Shown in pieces: positions 8,220 through 16,292 of a stretch of DNA of 64,000 bases. Numbering within the stretch: the first letter of the stretch is position 1; every line of letters begins with the position of its first letter. The stretch is taken from NCBI GenBank assembly GCA_047606545.1, contig JASGEI010000020.1:62001-126000 (forward strand), in the 5' to 3' direction. The DNA is from JASGDC01 sp047606545 (lineage in GTDB: Bacteria; Actinomycetota; Actinomycetes; Actinomycetales; Micrococcaceae). The notes under the pieces are model-generated. The model saw nothing but the letters and a program-made list of their open reading frames with translations. It searched no databases and had not been told where the DNA came from. Both the position numbers and the translations under genes were made by a program.

Positions 8220-8978
8220 TTATTCCTCTTCTTCTAGCTGCTTTTGTACATCCGTAGAAATATCAGCATTAGAGTAAATTTCCTGAACATCGTCAAGATC
8301 TTCAAGTGCATCCACTAGGCGCATGAATTTCTTTGCATTTTCTACATCAAGCTGTACTTTCATTGAAGGCACAAATTGTGCTTCTGCAGAGTCAAACTCT
8401 ATATCTGCTTCTTCTAGTGCACTGCGTACTGCGGTTAAATCTTTAGCATCAGAAAGCACTTCAAAGCTATCGCCTTCATCAGTTACTTCTTCAGCACCTG
8501 CATCTAATACAGCCATCAGCACATCATCTTCAGTTAAGTCTTTTTTAGGGACTTCTACTACACCTTTACGGCTAAACATGTAAGCTACAGAACCTGGATC
8601 CCCCATGTTGCCGCCATTACGGCTTACTGTAACACGCACATCTGCTGCTGCACGGTTCTTATTTTCAGTAAGACATTCGATCAAAATTGCAGTACCTTGT
8701 GGCCCATAACCTTCATACATGATGTTTTGGTATTCAACACCACCATCGACAAGACCCGCACCACGCTTGATAGCACGGTCAATATTGTCATTGGGCACTG
8801 ATTGCTTTTTAGCTTTAGAAACTGCTAAATCTAATGCGGGGTTACCTTCAGAATCTGGACCACCTAGCCTAGCTGCAACTTCGATATTCTTAATGTATTT
8901 GGCGAATAATTTCGCACGTTTTTGGTCTAAGGCAGCTTTTTTATGCTTGGTAGTAGCCCATTTAGAGTGACCTGACAT
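8220..8978 (-). CDS. yebC: YebC/PmpR family regulator or translation factor
   Basis: 252 residues with the invariant N-terminus MSGHSKWATTKHKKA and the YebC middle GYGPQGTAILIECLTENKNR. The family has been described as DNA-binding regulators and, in more recent work, as factors that relieve ribosome stalling at proline stretches. The acidic C-terminus (QLEEEE) is normal. It heads the yebC-ruvC-ruvA-ruvB operon as in other actinobacteria. No LexA box is seen upstream. Confidence 0.96.
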   Translation of the reverse strand: MSGHSKWATTKHKKAALDQKRAKLFAKYIKNIEVAARLGGPDSEGNPALDLAVSKAKKQSVPNDNIDRAIKRGAGLVDGGVEYQNIMYEGYGPQGTAILIECLTENKNRAAADVRVTVSRNGGNMGDPGSVAYMFSRKGVVEVPKKDLTEDDVLMAVLDAGAEEVTDEGDSFEVLSDAKDLTAVRSALEEADIEFDSAEAQFVPSMKVQLDVENAKKFMRLVDALEDLDDVQEIYSNADISTDVQKQLEEEE

Positions 8979-9103
8979 GAAAATCCCCTATTCTATTTAA
9001 AATCTATTTAAAAAATAACGTCTTATTCCATGATACTAAAGAGCACTTAATATCGTGGAAAATTAGCATTATTCTTTAAAATGCTTTGTCTGAAATATTA
9101 TGA

Positions 9104-9136
9104 TACTATTAAATCATGTTTAGAACAAATGTTCGA
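9104..9136 (+). promoter_or_regulatory. LexA (SOS) box and leaderless promoter of the umuD-like/umuC operon
   Basis: An extended -10 box TGA-TACTAT (hexamer 9104-9109) lies six bases before the ATG at 9116. Immediately after the start, 9121-9136 reads TAGAAC-AAAT-GTTCGA, matching the actinobacterial LexA consensus TCGAAC-N4-GTTCGA at 11 of 12 positions. LexA bound there would cover the transcription start. Confidence 0.75.
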
Positions 9137-9391
9137 ATAGATGAGATTGACTTGAATCGAGAACTAGCCCCAAACAAGCACACCACTTTTTTCTTTCGAG
9201 CAACTGGCGAAGTAGAAAGTGCAGAAGTTGCTAATGGTGACGAGCTAGTTGTCGATAAAGCTGTTGCACCTAAAAATGGAGATCCAGTCATTGCCCATGA
9301 TGACGAAGAATTTTTTATTATGAGATATCCATTACCCAATGGCTATTATTTTTGGGGCACTATCGTGTATCGAATCCATGCGATGAGGTAA
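9116..9391 (+). CDS. UmuD-like protein lacking the catalytic Ser and Lys
   Basis: 91 residues that align by eye with UmuD' : RIDEIDLNRELAPNKHTTFF, then ATGE-VESAEVANGDELVVDKAV and a terminal VYRIHAMR like the UmuD end. UmuD normally cleaves itself with the Ser of G-D-S-M and the Lys of V-K-[KR]-L. Here these read GEVE and IMRY, so both catalytic residues are gone, and the segment between the Lys site and the last strand is ~25 residues short. The N-terminal arm removed in UmuD processing is also absent. It sits two bases before umuC and likely serves as a pre-processed polymerase subunit. The LexA box covers codons 2-7; a downstream TTG start is possible. Confidence 0.75.
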   Translation: MFRTNVRIDEIDLNRELAPNKHTTFFFRATGEVESAEVANGDELVVDKAVAPKNGDPVIAHDDEEFFIMRYPLPNGYYFWGTIVYRIHAMR

Positions 9392-9393
9392 TC

Positions 9394-10668
9394 ATGAAAT
9401 TAATTGGTTTAGTAGATGTAAATAATTTCTTTGTTAGTTGTGAACGTATTTTTAATCCAAAACTATTAAATAAACCTACTGTCGTACTTTCAAATAACGA
9501 TGGCTGCGTAATTGCCCGTTCTGAAGAGGCTAAAGCATTAGGAGTAAAAATGGCTATACCACTTCATAAAGTACCTAATGTAGTTAAAAATCAGCTTAAC
9601 TGCTGTTCTAGTAATTTCATGCTCTATGATGATATTTCTAATCGTGTAGTAGCAGAGCTTAAATCCCTTACCCCAGAAATCACACCTTATAGTATTGACG
9701 AAGCTTTCATTATTAAAAAAGTCGATAATATTGAGCAAGCAAAAGATTTTGGACAAAAAGTGGTAAATAATATTTACCAACACTTATCACTACCTGTATG
9801 TGTAGGTTTTGCCCCTACTAAGACCTTAGCAAAGCTAAGTAACCACATTGCGAAAAAGAATCCACAATTACAAGGAGTTTATGTTTGGGGTACTAATCCA
9901 GATTTTGAATCACAATTACTAGCACAAACTTCAGTAAGCGAAATCTGGGGTGTAGGTCGTAAAATTGTAAAGCAATTAAATTTGCTAGGAATTGAAACGA
10001 TTGCCGATTTACAAGCAGCTGATCCTAATTTTATTAGAAAAAAATTTAGCGTTATTTTAATGCGCACTGCGCTGGAATTAAACGGAATTCCTTGCATCGA
10101 AGATATTAAACATAAACATCAACAAAGCCTAATTTACTCAAGAGCTTTTGCTACTGAAGTTTACACTAAAACCGAAATGCAGAAAGTTATAGTAGAATAC
10201 ACCCAAAAAGCCATTATGAAATTACGCAGACATGGATTATTAGCGGGAGCCACTAGAATCTTTGCCTCCACATCATACTATGGCAGTAAAGATAATTATG
10301 TTTCCTTTGCTAAAGATACAGAGTTAAAACCAGCCAGTGCTGATATCGTGACAATTACAAAAATCCATAAAGAATTATTAGATAAAGCCTTTGAAAAACC
10401 TGCACCCTATGTACGTGCTGGTATTACATTTTACAATCTAATACCCAAAGGCTACCAAGAAGCTTTTGAAATATTCGATGATAAAGCATTACATAAACTA
10501 CAAGATGTTTATGAAGATATTAACTACACTCATGGTTATAACACTTTAATTTGGGGAGCTACTAATTTAAGCAGTGTCACTAAAAAATGGCTTTCTAAAG
10601 GTAATAACCGTTCTCCAGATTATGTCTCTGATTGGAATGAAATTCCACAAGCTAGAATTAAACTATGA
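9394..10668 (+). CDS. umuC: Y-family DNA polymerase V catalytic subunit UmuC
   Basis: 424 residues from ATG 9394 (an upstream in-frame ATG at 9352 would lie inside the umuD-like gene; GAGG before 9394 supports the later start). Error-prone lesion-bypass polymerase. Palm motifs are LVDVNNFFVSCERIFNP and YSIDEAFI (catalytic Asp/Glu), the helix-hairpin-helix thumb reads VSEIWGVGRKIVKQLNLLGI, and the UmuC-specific C-terminal domain ends near WGATNLSS. It is in the SOS operon and overlaps rlmA by four bases. Confidence 0.95.
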   Translation: MKLIGLVDVNNFFVSCERIFNPKLLNKPTVVLSNNDGCVIARSEEAKALGVKMAIPLHKVPNVVKNQLNCCSSNFMLYDDISNRVVAELKSLTPEITPYSIDEAFIIKKVDNIEQAKDFGQKVVNNIYQHLSLPVCVGFAPTKTLAKLSNHIAKKNPQLQGVYVWGTNPDFESQLLAQTSVSEIWGVGRKIVKQLNLLGIETIADLQAADPNFIRKKFSVILMRTALELNGIPCIEDIKHKHQQSLIYSRAFATEVYTKTEMQKVIVEYTQKAIMKLRRHGLLAGATRIFASTSYYGSKDNYVSFAKDTELKPASADIVTITKIHKELLDKAFEKPAPYVRAGITFYNLIPKGYQEAFEIFDDKALHKLQDVYEDINYTHGYNTLIWGATNLSSVTKKWLSKGNNRSPDYVSDWNEIPQARIKL

Positions 10669-11504
10669 CTCCTCTAATTACCACTCTAGCTTGTCCCTTA
10701 TGCAATAAAGAACTTAGTGAATCTGGGAACGCTCTGCGTTGCGAAAACCGTCATACTTTCAATAGAGCACGTCAAGGTTACTACTCTTTTGCTGTTGGCA
10801 ATAAAAAGTTTAGTGGAGATACTGCTGAAATGATCCAACATCGAAATGCCTTTCTAGAAGCCAGTAATCATTATCAATTTATCGTAACTGAGCTTGCTAA
10901 ATTATTAAACTCTGATCAGCAAACTTGCCTAGATATAGCTTGTGGCACTGGATACTACGCGAAACAACTCATAAAGCAAGTAGCTAAGATACAAATCATT
11001 GGTTTAGATATCTCCCAACCAGCAATTAAATCTGCAACCAAAATCAGTAAAGAAGTTCCTGATAAATTTTTAGCTTGTACCAGTGATATCTGGCAAACTT
11101 TCCCAATAAAAAGCAAAAGCATAGATACTGTATTTAGTATTTTTGGACCTAAAAACTCTGCAGAGTTTACCCGAGTATTAAAACCTAACGGTCGACTTAT
11201 TACAGTAACTCCTGCCCCAAATCATATGATTGAGCTACGTAAAAAACTTAGATTATTAAATATTCAAAATAAAAAACAAGATAACCTAATTCAAAAACTT
11301 CCTGACTTTACTTGTATAAAAACTATCAAAAAATACCAAACCTTAGAGCTAACTCATAAAACAGCTCTCGATGAAATTTTAATGGGACCTAATGGCTTCC
11401 ATTATAATCCAACTAAATTAGAAAAAGATTTAGCTGAAAACTTTAAGACTAAGTCAATCAATGTTACTGCTTCTGTAGTATTTCAAACATGGAAATCCAA
11501 ATAA
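10665..11504 (+). CDS. rlmA: 23S rRNA (guanine-N1) methyltransferase, RlmA/RrmA family
   Basis: 279 residues. N-terminal zinc site CPLCNKE...RCENRHTFNRARQGYYSF (Cys-x2-Cys, then Cys-x3-His) is the RlmA signature, followed by a SAM-binding domain with DIACGTGYYAKQL and a C-terminal target-recognition part containing TPAPNHMIEL. Family members methylate G745 (RlmA-I) or G748 (RlmA-II/TlrB) of 23S rRNA; the type cannot be decided here. ATGA overlap with umuC places it under the same SOS promoter, an unusual coupling. Confidence 0.88.
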   Translation: MTPLITTLACPLCNKELSESGNALRCENRHTFNRARQGYYSFAVGNKKFSGDTAEMIQHRNAFLEASNHYQFIVTELAKLLNSDQQTCLDIACGTGYYAKQLIKQVAKIQIIGLDISQPAIKSATKISKEVPDKFLACTSDIWQTFPIKSKSIDTVFSIFGPKNSAEFTRVLKPNGRLITVTPAPNHMIELRKKLRLLNIQNKKQDNLIQKLPDFTCIKTIKKYQTLELTHKTALDEILMGPNGFHYNPTKLEKDLAENFKTKSINVTASVVFQTWKSK

Positions 11505-11647
11505 TTGTGAATAAAGTTATGCTCGCAGTGAACAAGTAAGCTAAGAGCTGAAAGTTATTAACAATTCAGAATTATCCAAAGCAAATTTCCTTCACACTCT
11601 GCACACTAGCTATAGTAAACACAAATCACAGAGTAAATAGGAGGCAC

Positions 11648-12235
11648 ATGTCTGAACAACTCACCGTGCGTGGCTGGGTGGCTACAGATCCAAGAAGCAA
11701 AGTTACTAGGAAAGGCATTCCCATAACTTCTTTCCGAGTTGCTTCTACTGAACGCAGATACAACAAAGAGAAAGAAACTTGGGAAAATGCATATACAAGC
11801 TGGTTTACTGTAGTAGCTTATCGGCGTTTAGCAACGAATGTAACCTTGAGTATCCGAAAGGGTGATCGGGCAATAATTCATGGAAAGTTCCGTTTAAAAG
11901 AATGGCAAAGCGAAAATTCCAGAGGTGTTATTGCTGAGATAGAGGCTTCATCAGTAGGTCATGATTTATCTTGGGGCACCAGCTATTTCAATAAAAACTA
12001 TGGCAGACATGTTGTAGAGAATAACTCTAATTCCGAAGAAGCTGCAGATAAAACTGAAACTAATCATGAAGAATTACAATTAGACACTGAAAATAAGGAA
12101 ACTTATCATTCTGGAGTTTTAAATGTAGAAACTGGTGAACTAATAGAGATTGAGACAGAAAAAGTAGTAGCAGAGACAGCTGAAGCAACTATCGAATCAG
12201 AAATAGAAAATAATGAAGATTTAAAAAAGGTATAG
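11648..12235 (+). CDS. Single-stranded DNA-binding protein-like (OB fold)
   Basis: 195 residues. Residues 1-110 are an SSB OB fold (LTVRGWVATDPRSKVTRKGIPITSFRVAST, W-x-T-V-V-A-Y-R-R-L, KGDRAIIHGKFRLKEW). The rest is acidic and Glu/Thr-rich and lacks the DDDIPF-type tip of the housekeeping SSB, so this is probably a second SSB rather than the replication one. A good GGAGG ribosome site lies before the ATG. It stands alone between rlmA and a terminator. Confidence 0.85.
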   Translation: MSEQLTVRGWVATDPRSKVTRKGIPITSFRVASTERRYNKEKETWENAYTSWFTVVAYRRLATNVTLSIRKGDRAIIHGKFRLKEWQSENSRGVIAEIEASSVGHDLSWGTSYFNKNYGRHVVENNSNSEEAADKTETNHEELQLDTENKETYHSGVLNVETGELIEIETEKVVAETAEATIESEIENNEDLKKV

Positions 12236-12237
12236 AT

Positions 12238-12272
12238 AAAGGTGCTGGGTAAACATTTCTCAGCACCTTTAA
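12238..12272. terminator. Bidirectional terminator between ssb-like gene and usp
   Basis: Hairpin AAAGGTGCTG / CAGCACCTTT with a loop of about 13 bases and A/T tracts on both sides, between convergent genes. Confidence 0.8.
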
Positions 12273-12279
12273 ATTTAGT

Positions 12280-12720
12280 TTAACGGACTACTAAAACTGG
12301 TATCTCTGCGTTATGAATAATTTCAGTCGAAGTAGAACCAAGCAAGAATCTGCGCCATGCCCCATTACCATGAGCACCAACTACCAAAAGTTTCGCATCT
12401 TCACTAGCATCAATTAATGCTTGTGAAGGACGACCCAAAACAGCTTCAGCAGTAACAGGAACTTTACTAAATTCTTTAACTTTTTCTATTGCTTCTTCAC
12501 AAAGTGCCTCACCAGCTTTCTTTGCAGCTTCTAAAACTTCAGTATTAACATCGGTAATACCAAACATGCCATCAGAATAACTCGCTGGAGGCTCACTATA
12601 TGCAATAACTACTCTTACTTCACCATTGTAAAGTTCAGCATGTTCTGTAGCTGCTTTCAACGCATCAACACCATGTTCCGAACCGTCGTAACCGACGACT
12701 ACAATATTCTTAGTTGACAT
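12280..12720 (-). CDS. Universal stress protein (UspA family)
   Basis: 146 residues, single Usp domain. The nucleotide-binding signature G-A-H-G-N-G-A-W-R-R-F-L-L-G-S-T-S (the G-2x-G-9x-G-[ST] motif) and the N-terminal VVGYDGSEHGVDAL are both present, so ATP binding is expected. Such proteins support survival under starvation or oxidative stress. Strong AGGAGG ribosome site. Monocistronic by its neighbours. Confidence 0.93.
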   Translation of the reverse strand: MSTKNIVVVGYDGSEHGVDALKAATEHAELYNGEVRVVIAYSEPPASYSDGMFGITDVNTEVLEAAKKAGEALCEEAIEKVKEFSKVPVTAEAVLGRPSQALIDASEDAKLLVVGAHGNGAWRRFLLGSTSTEIIHNAEIPVLVVR

Positions 12721-12803
12721 TTCCTGCCTCCTTTATAGCTTACTACTAATAACGCTAGTATTCTTATTACTAATACTACAAGAACATCGTTATAATAGTA
12801 GAC

Positions 12804-13535
12804 ATGCAATCTCAAGAAAATGAACTTCCTCCATCAAGAGACCATGACCATCGAGTGGAACCTTTAGGCTCTAAATTAAATTGGCTTCGGGCTGGCGTAT
12901 TAGGCGCTAACGATGGTATTGTTTCTATTGCCGGAATGGTTATAGGTGTAGCAGGGGCTACCACCAGTAAGACTCAAATCATTACCGCTGGTCTAGCTGG
13001 TCTAGCTGCCGGCGCCTTTTCAATGGCCGGTGGCGAATATGTATCTGTCAGTTCCCAAAAAGACGCAGAAAGTGCTGCATTAAAGGAACATCTTTGGGAA
13101 TTAGATAATTACCCTGAAGAAGAAGAAGAAGAACTTGCCCAAATGTGGGAAGAAAAAGGCCTTTCTAAAGAATTAGCGGGACAGGTTGCTAAAGAATTAA
13201 CCGAAAAAGATGCCCTTAAAGCTCATGCAGAGATTGAACTGGGGATTGATCCAGATGAATTAACTAGTCCTTGGCACGCAGCTTTTGCCTCTTTTATTGC
13301 CTTTACTATCGGTGGACTACTACCATTGCTTGCCATATTGGTACCACAAGTACACCAAACTGCAATTATTTCTTGTGTCGTTATGGTGGTAATTTCCCTT
13401 ATCGCTACTGGCTGGCTCGGTGCGTATCTTGGTAAAGCCCGAATTGTACCAGCCATAATTAGAAACTTAGGTATTGGTATTATAACGATGGGGGTAACTT
13501 ACTTTATAGGTGCAATATTCGGTGCACACGTTTAG
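12804..13535 (+). CDS. VIT1/CCC1 family iron/manganese transporter
   Basis: 243 residues. The N-terminal helix LRAGVLGANDGIVSIAGMVIGVAGA and the AGLAAGAFSMAGGEYVSVSSQKDAE motif are the VIT1/CCC1 signature; a cytoplasmic acidic loop (EEEEEELAQMWEEKG, residues ~105-120) corresponds to the metal-binding region; three further helices follow. These proteins move Fe2+ or Mn2+ out of the cytosol. A TATAAT box seven bases before ATG indicates a leaderless transcript. Confidence 0.9.
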   Translation: MQSQENELPPSRDHDHRVEPLGSKLNWLRAGVLGANDGIVSIAGMVIGVAGATTSKTQIITAGLAGLAAGAFSMAGGEYVSVSSQKDAESAALKEHLWELDNYPEEEEEELAQMWEEKGLSKELAGQVAKELTEKDALKAHAEIELGIDPDELTSPWHAAFASFIAFTIGGLLPLLAILVPQVHQTAIISCVVMVVISLIATGWLGAYLGKARIVPAIIRNLGIGIITMGVTYFIGAIFGAHV

Positions 13536-13603
13536 TTAAAAAACCTACAAACTATCGTTGAGCTATGTTGCTTATTTACTAGCTATTTGAGAAGCTAATA
13601 AAC

Positions 13604-15028
13604 ATGGAGACAGTTTTGCCAGAAGGTCCTAAAAAAGAAGGTCGAATAAAACGGTTTTTACGTAATCCCATTCGTAGTGAAGAACCTGCAACGACGCAAG
13701 TTTCTTTAATTGACCGCCTAGAAAAGACCCCTTATGCAATTCGTGGTGCCCGAACAGAAACTCCACAGACAAAAATTGCTCGTGAAATTCTACATTTGGC
13801 AGTTGATGTCGGCGAGACAATGACTCGATACAGCGCCAGCGCCCAAGAAGTAGAAACTGCCATGATTGCTATTACTACTGGCTACGGACTAAAAGAAGTA
13901 GATTTAGATGTTACCTACCAATCCATTAGCGTAAATTATGCACCCCAAGGTGAGACTCCTATCCAGATTTTACGCGTGGCTCGCAGCTGGACAGATAACT
14001 TCAACGGACTTGTTAAAATTCACGAATTAATCACAGATGTAGTAGAGCGCAATGTAAATGTAACCGAAGCGCGTGATCGCATTCGTTTTATTAATAAGAG
14101 CCCTAAACCTTATGCAAGATGGTTTGCAAGCTTCTGTAACTCAATGTTCGTTGCTTGTACTCTTTTGACTTTGGGCGGTGGCTATTACGGTGCTTCTGCT
14201 GCATTTTTCATTACCTTATTAACTGCAAAAATTGGTCATAACCTAATTAAGCAACGACTACCAGAAATCTATGTAATTGCAATTACCAGCACCATAATGA
14301 CTGTCTTAGCAGCCTTTTTAACCCATATTCAATTTCCAGTTGCCAGCTCGCTAGTAATTGCCAGCGGAATTTTAACATTGTTACCTACGATGCGCTTAGT
14401 ATCAGCAGTACGTGACTCGATAACTGGATATCCAGTTACAGCTGCAGGTCGTGTACTATTAGTATCACTACTTTTCCTTGGTATCGTTGCTGGAATTTCA
14501 ATTGGCATTGTGTTCATTAGCTTACTTGGCTTAAGCCAAATCGATGTTACCGAAACCTTTACTCCACCTACTTTTTGGCATCATTTACTCTTAATTGCTA
14601 TATCCAGTATTTTCTATGCAATTAACAGCCAAGCAAGTTACCGCCTTCTACTACGCATATCGCTAGCTAGTGTAATAGGCTTCATTGCTAATACTCTAGC
14701 AATTAGTCTAGGATTTGGCCCACGTTTAACACCAACTTTCGCTGCAATTATCATTGGCTTTACCTCTCGTCTACTTTCAAAACGTGCTGATGCACCTTCA
14801 AGTGTTATCTACATCCCTGCTATTATTAGTTTGTTACCTGGACTAATGATCTTCCGCTCCACTTATGTCATCACAATTGGCGGTGCAGCTGCTATTAATG
14901 GTGCTACTGATTTGGTAACTGCGTTAATGATTGCATTAGGTATTGCAGCTGGCGTAGTTCTAGGTGACTATCTTGGTCAACCTCTAGAACAACGAATACG
15001 GGGGCGAGCAGGAGGCAAAAGACGATAA
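13604..15028 (+). CDS. Threonine/serine exporter ThrE family protein
   Basis: 474 residues. The cytoplasmic N-terminal ThrE domain (HLAVDVGETMTRYSASAQEVETAM, with the conserved Ser/Thr-rich catalytic-like motif) is followed from residue ~170 by about ten membrane helices, including the second ThrE half near SLASVIGFIANTLAI. The fused architecture and the length match Corynebacterium ThrE. It overlaps the next MFS gene by one base (TAATG), so they form a transport operon. Confidence 0.88.
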   Translation: METVLPEGPKKEGRIKRFLRNPIRSEEPATTQVSLIDRLEKTPYAIRGARTETPQTKIAREILHLAVDVGETMTRYSASAQEVETAMIAITTGYGLKEVDLDVTYQSISVNYAPQGETPIQILRVARSWTDNFNGLVKIHELITDVVERNVNVTEARDRIRFINKSPKPYARWFASFCNSMFVACTLLTLGGGYYGASAAFFITLLTAKIGHNLIKQRLPEIYVIAITSTIMTVLAAFLTHIQFPVASSLVIASGILTLLPTMRLVSAVRDSITGYPVTAAGRVLLVSLLFLGIVAGISIGIVFISLLGLSQIDVTETFTPPTFWHHLLLIAISSIFYAINSQASYRLLLRISLASVIGFIANTLAISLGFGPRLTPTFAAIIIGFTSRLLSKRADAPSSVIYIPAIISLLPGLMIFRSTYVITIGGAAAINGATDLVTALMIALGIAAGVVLGDYLGQPLEQRIRGRAGGKRR

Positions 15029-16272
15029 TGTCAGAGAAACAAGATAGCTTAATAGGAAGCCTATTTTCCTATACTGGTAAATTGTATTTCCCAATTACTT
15101 TTATTGGTCGATTACCATTAGCAATGATTGTAGTAGGTGTAACTACCTTAATTGCTGATTATAAAAACTCTTATGCACAAGCAGGTATCGTCTCAGCAGT
15201 AGCTGGAATTAGCTCTGCTGTGTCTGGGCCTTTTATTGGTAAAATCGCAGATAAATATGGACAAGATAAAGTCTTAATTCCTTGCGCAGTATTACAAAGT
15301 GTTTTGCTAGTGATACTAGTACTAGTAACAGCAAATAATGGCAATATTGCAGTTATCACTTTCTTAGCGATGGCAGCTGGTTTCTTCTCACCACAGGTCG
15401 GAGCTTTAGTTCGTGCACGTTGGTTACATATTTTTGATGGGCAAAAAGACGTAACCCCCGTAAAGAAACATCGCCTACTTAATGCTACTCTTAGCTATGA
15501 GTCAATGGCTGATGAAACTACTTTCGTCCTTGGACCAGTATTAGTAGGCATTCTAGCAACATACTTTAGCACTAATTCTCCCCTGTTGATTGCCGCTATT
15601 TTAACTTTTATATTTGTAATAGCTTTCGCCTTCCATCCAACTCGAAAGTATGCTCAAAAGCGTGAAACTATAGTCGAATCAGCTACTGAAGTAACGATAG
15701 AGAATGTACCACCACTTACTCGAGCTACAGTAATTGCACCACTTGCCGGCATGCTGTGTATTGGTTTCTTCTTTGGGGCAACTCTTAACTCATTATCAGC
15801 ATTTATGGGAACTTTCTATAATGTATCCCAAACTGGCATTGTTTATGGAGCTATGGGCATTGGTTCTGCGACCTTTGCAATGGCTATTGCTTGGTTGCCA
15901 CAATCTTTCCGATACACCGAACGCTGGTTAGTATTTTCTGCAATTATGCTTATTGGTTCATTACCTTTGGCACTTATTAATCATATTGTGCCACTAGCTA
16001 TCGCATTGTTCATCATGGGTGTCGGGCTAGGACCAACAATGGTTACCCTGTTTAGCATTGGTAGCCAAGAAGCTCATTCTAGCCAAATCTCTACCGTAAT
16101 GACGTTATTTAGTAGCGCTATCGTAATTGGTCAAGCAGTAGGTGCAGCAATCGTAGGTGCTACAGCACAGCAATTCGGTTATTCACATGCATTTATGATA
16201 GTGAGCGCAACAGTAATCGTGCTTTTTACTTTATCACTTATATATAAAATCAAGATTGCTACCAAGAAGTAG
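15028..16272 (+). CDS. MFS transporter
   Basis: 414 residues with 12 predicted helices. The motif GKIADKYGQDKVLIP between helices 2 and 3 is the MFS signature loop. The central cytoplasmic loop around residues 200-230 is charged. Similar actinobacterial proteins are annotated as drug or metabolite exporters; the substrate is unknown. Translationally coupled to the ThrE gene. Its stop lies in a strong hairpin shared with the convergent acyl-CoA synthetase gene. Confidence 0.85.
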   Translation: MSEKQDSLIGSLFSYTGKLYFPITFIGRLPLAMIVVGVTTLIADYKNSYAQAGIVSAVAGISSAVSGPFIGKIADKYGQDKVLIPCAVLQSVLLVILVLVTANNGNIAVITFLAMAAGFFSPQVGALVRARWLHIFDGQKDVTPVKKHRLLNATLSYESMADETTFVLGPVLVGILATYFSTNSPLLIAAILTFIFVIAFAFHPTRKYAQKRETIVESATEVTIENVPPLTRATVIAPLAGMLCIGFFFGATLNSLSAFMGTFYNVSQTGIVYGAMGIGSATFAMAIAWLPQSFRYTERWLVFSAIMLIGSLPLALINHIVPLAIALFIMGVGLGPTMVTLFSIGSQEAHSSQISTVMTLFSSAIVIGQAVGAAIVGATAQQFGYSHAFMIVSATVIVLFTLSLIYKIKIATKK

Positions 16273-16292
16273 CGGGCTAACCGTTACTTCTT
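16264..16292. terminator. Hairpin shared by two convergent gene ends
   Basis: Arms AAGAAGTAGCGG and CCGTTACTTCTT pair over 12 bases (one G·T) around a five-base loop. It covers the stop codon of the MFS gene and the end of the acyl-CoA synthetase gene. There is no long T run, so it may act more as a convergence block than as a classical terminator. Confidence 0.55.

Noticed and set aside
9352..9393. Earlier umuC start at 9352
   Set aside because: It lies inside the umuD-like gene; ATG 9394 with GAGG two bases after that gene's stop gives the usual UmuC N-terminus.
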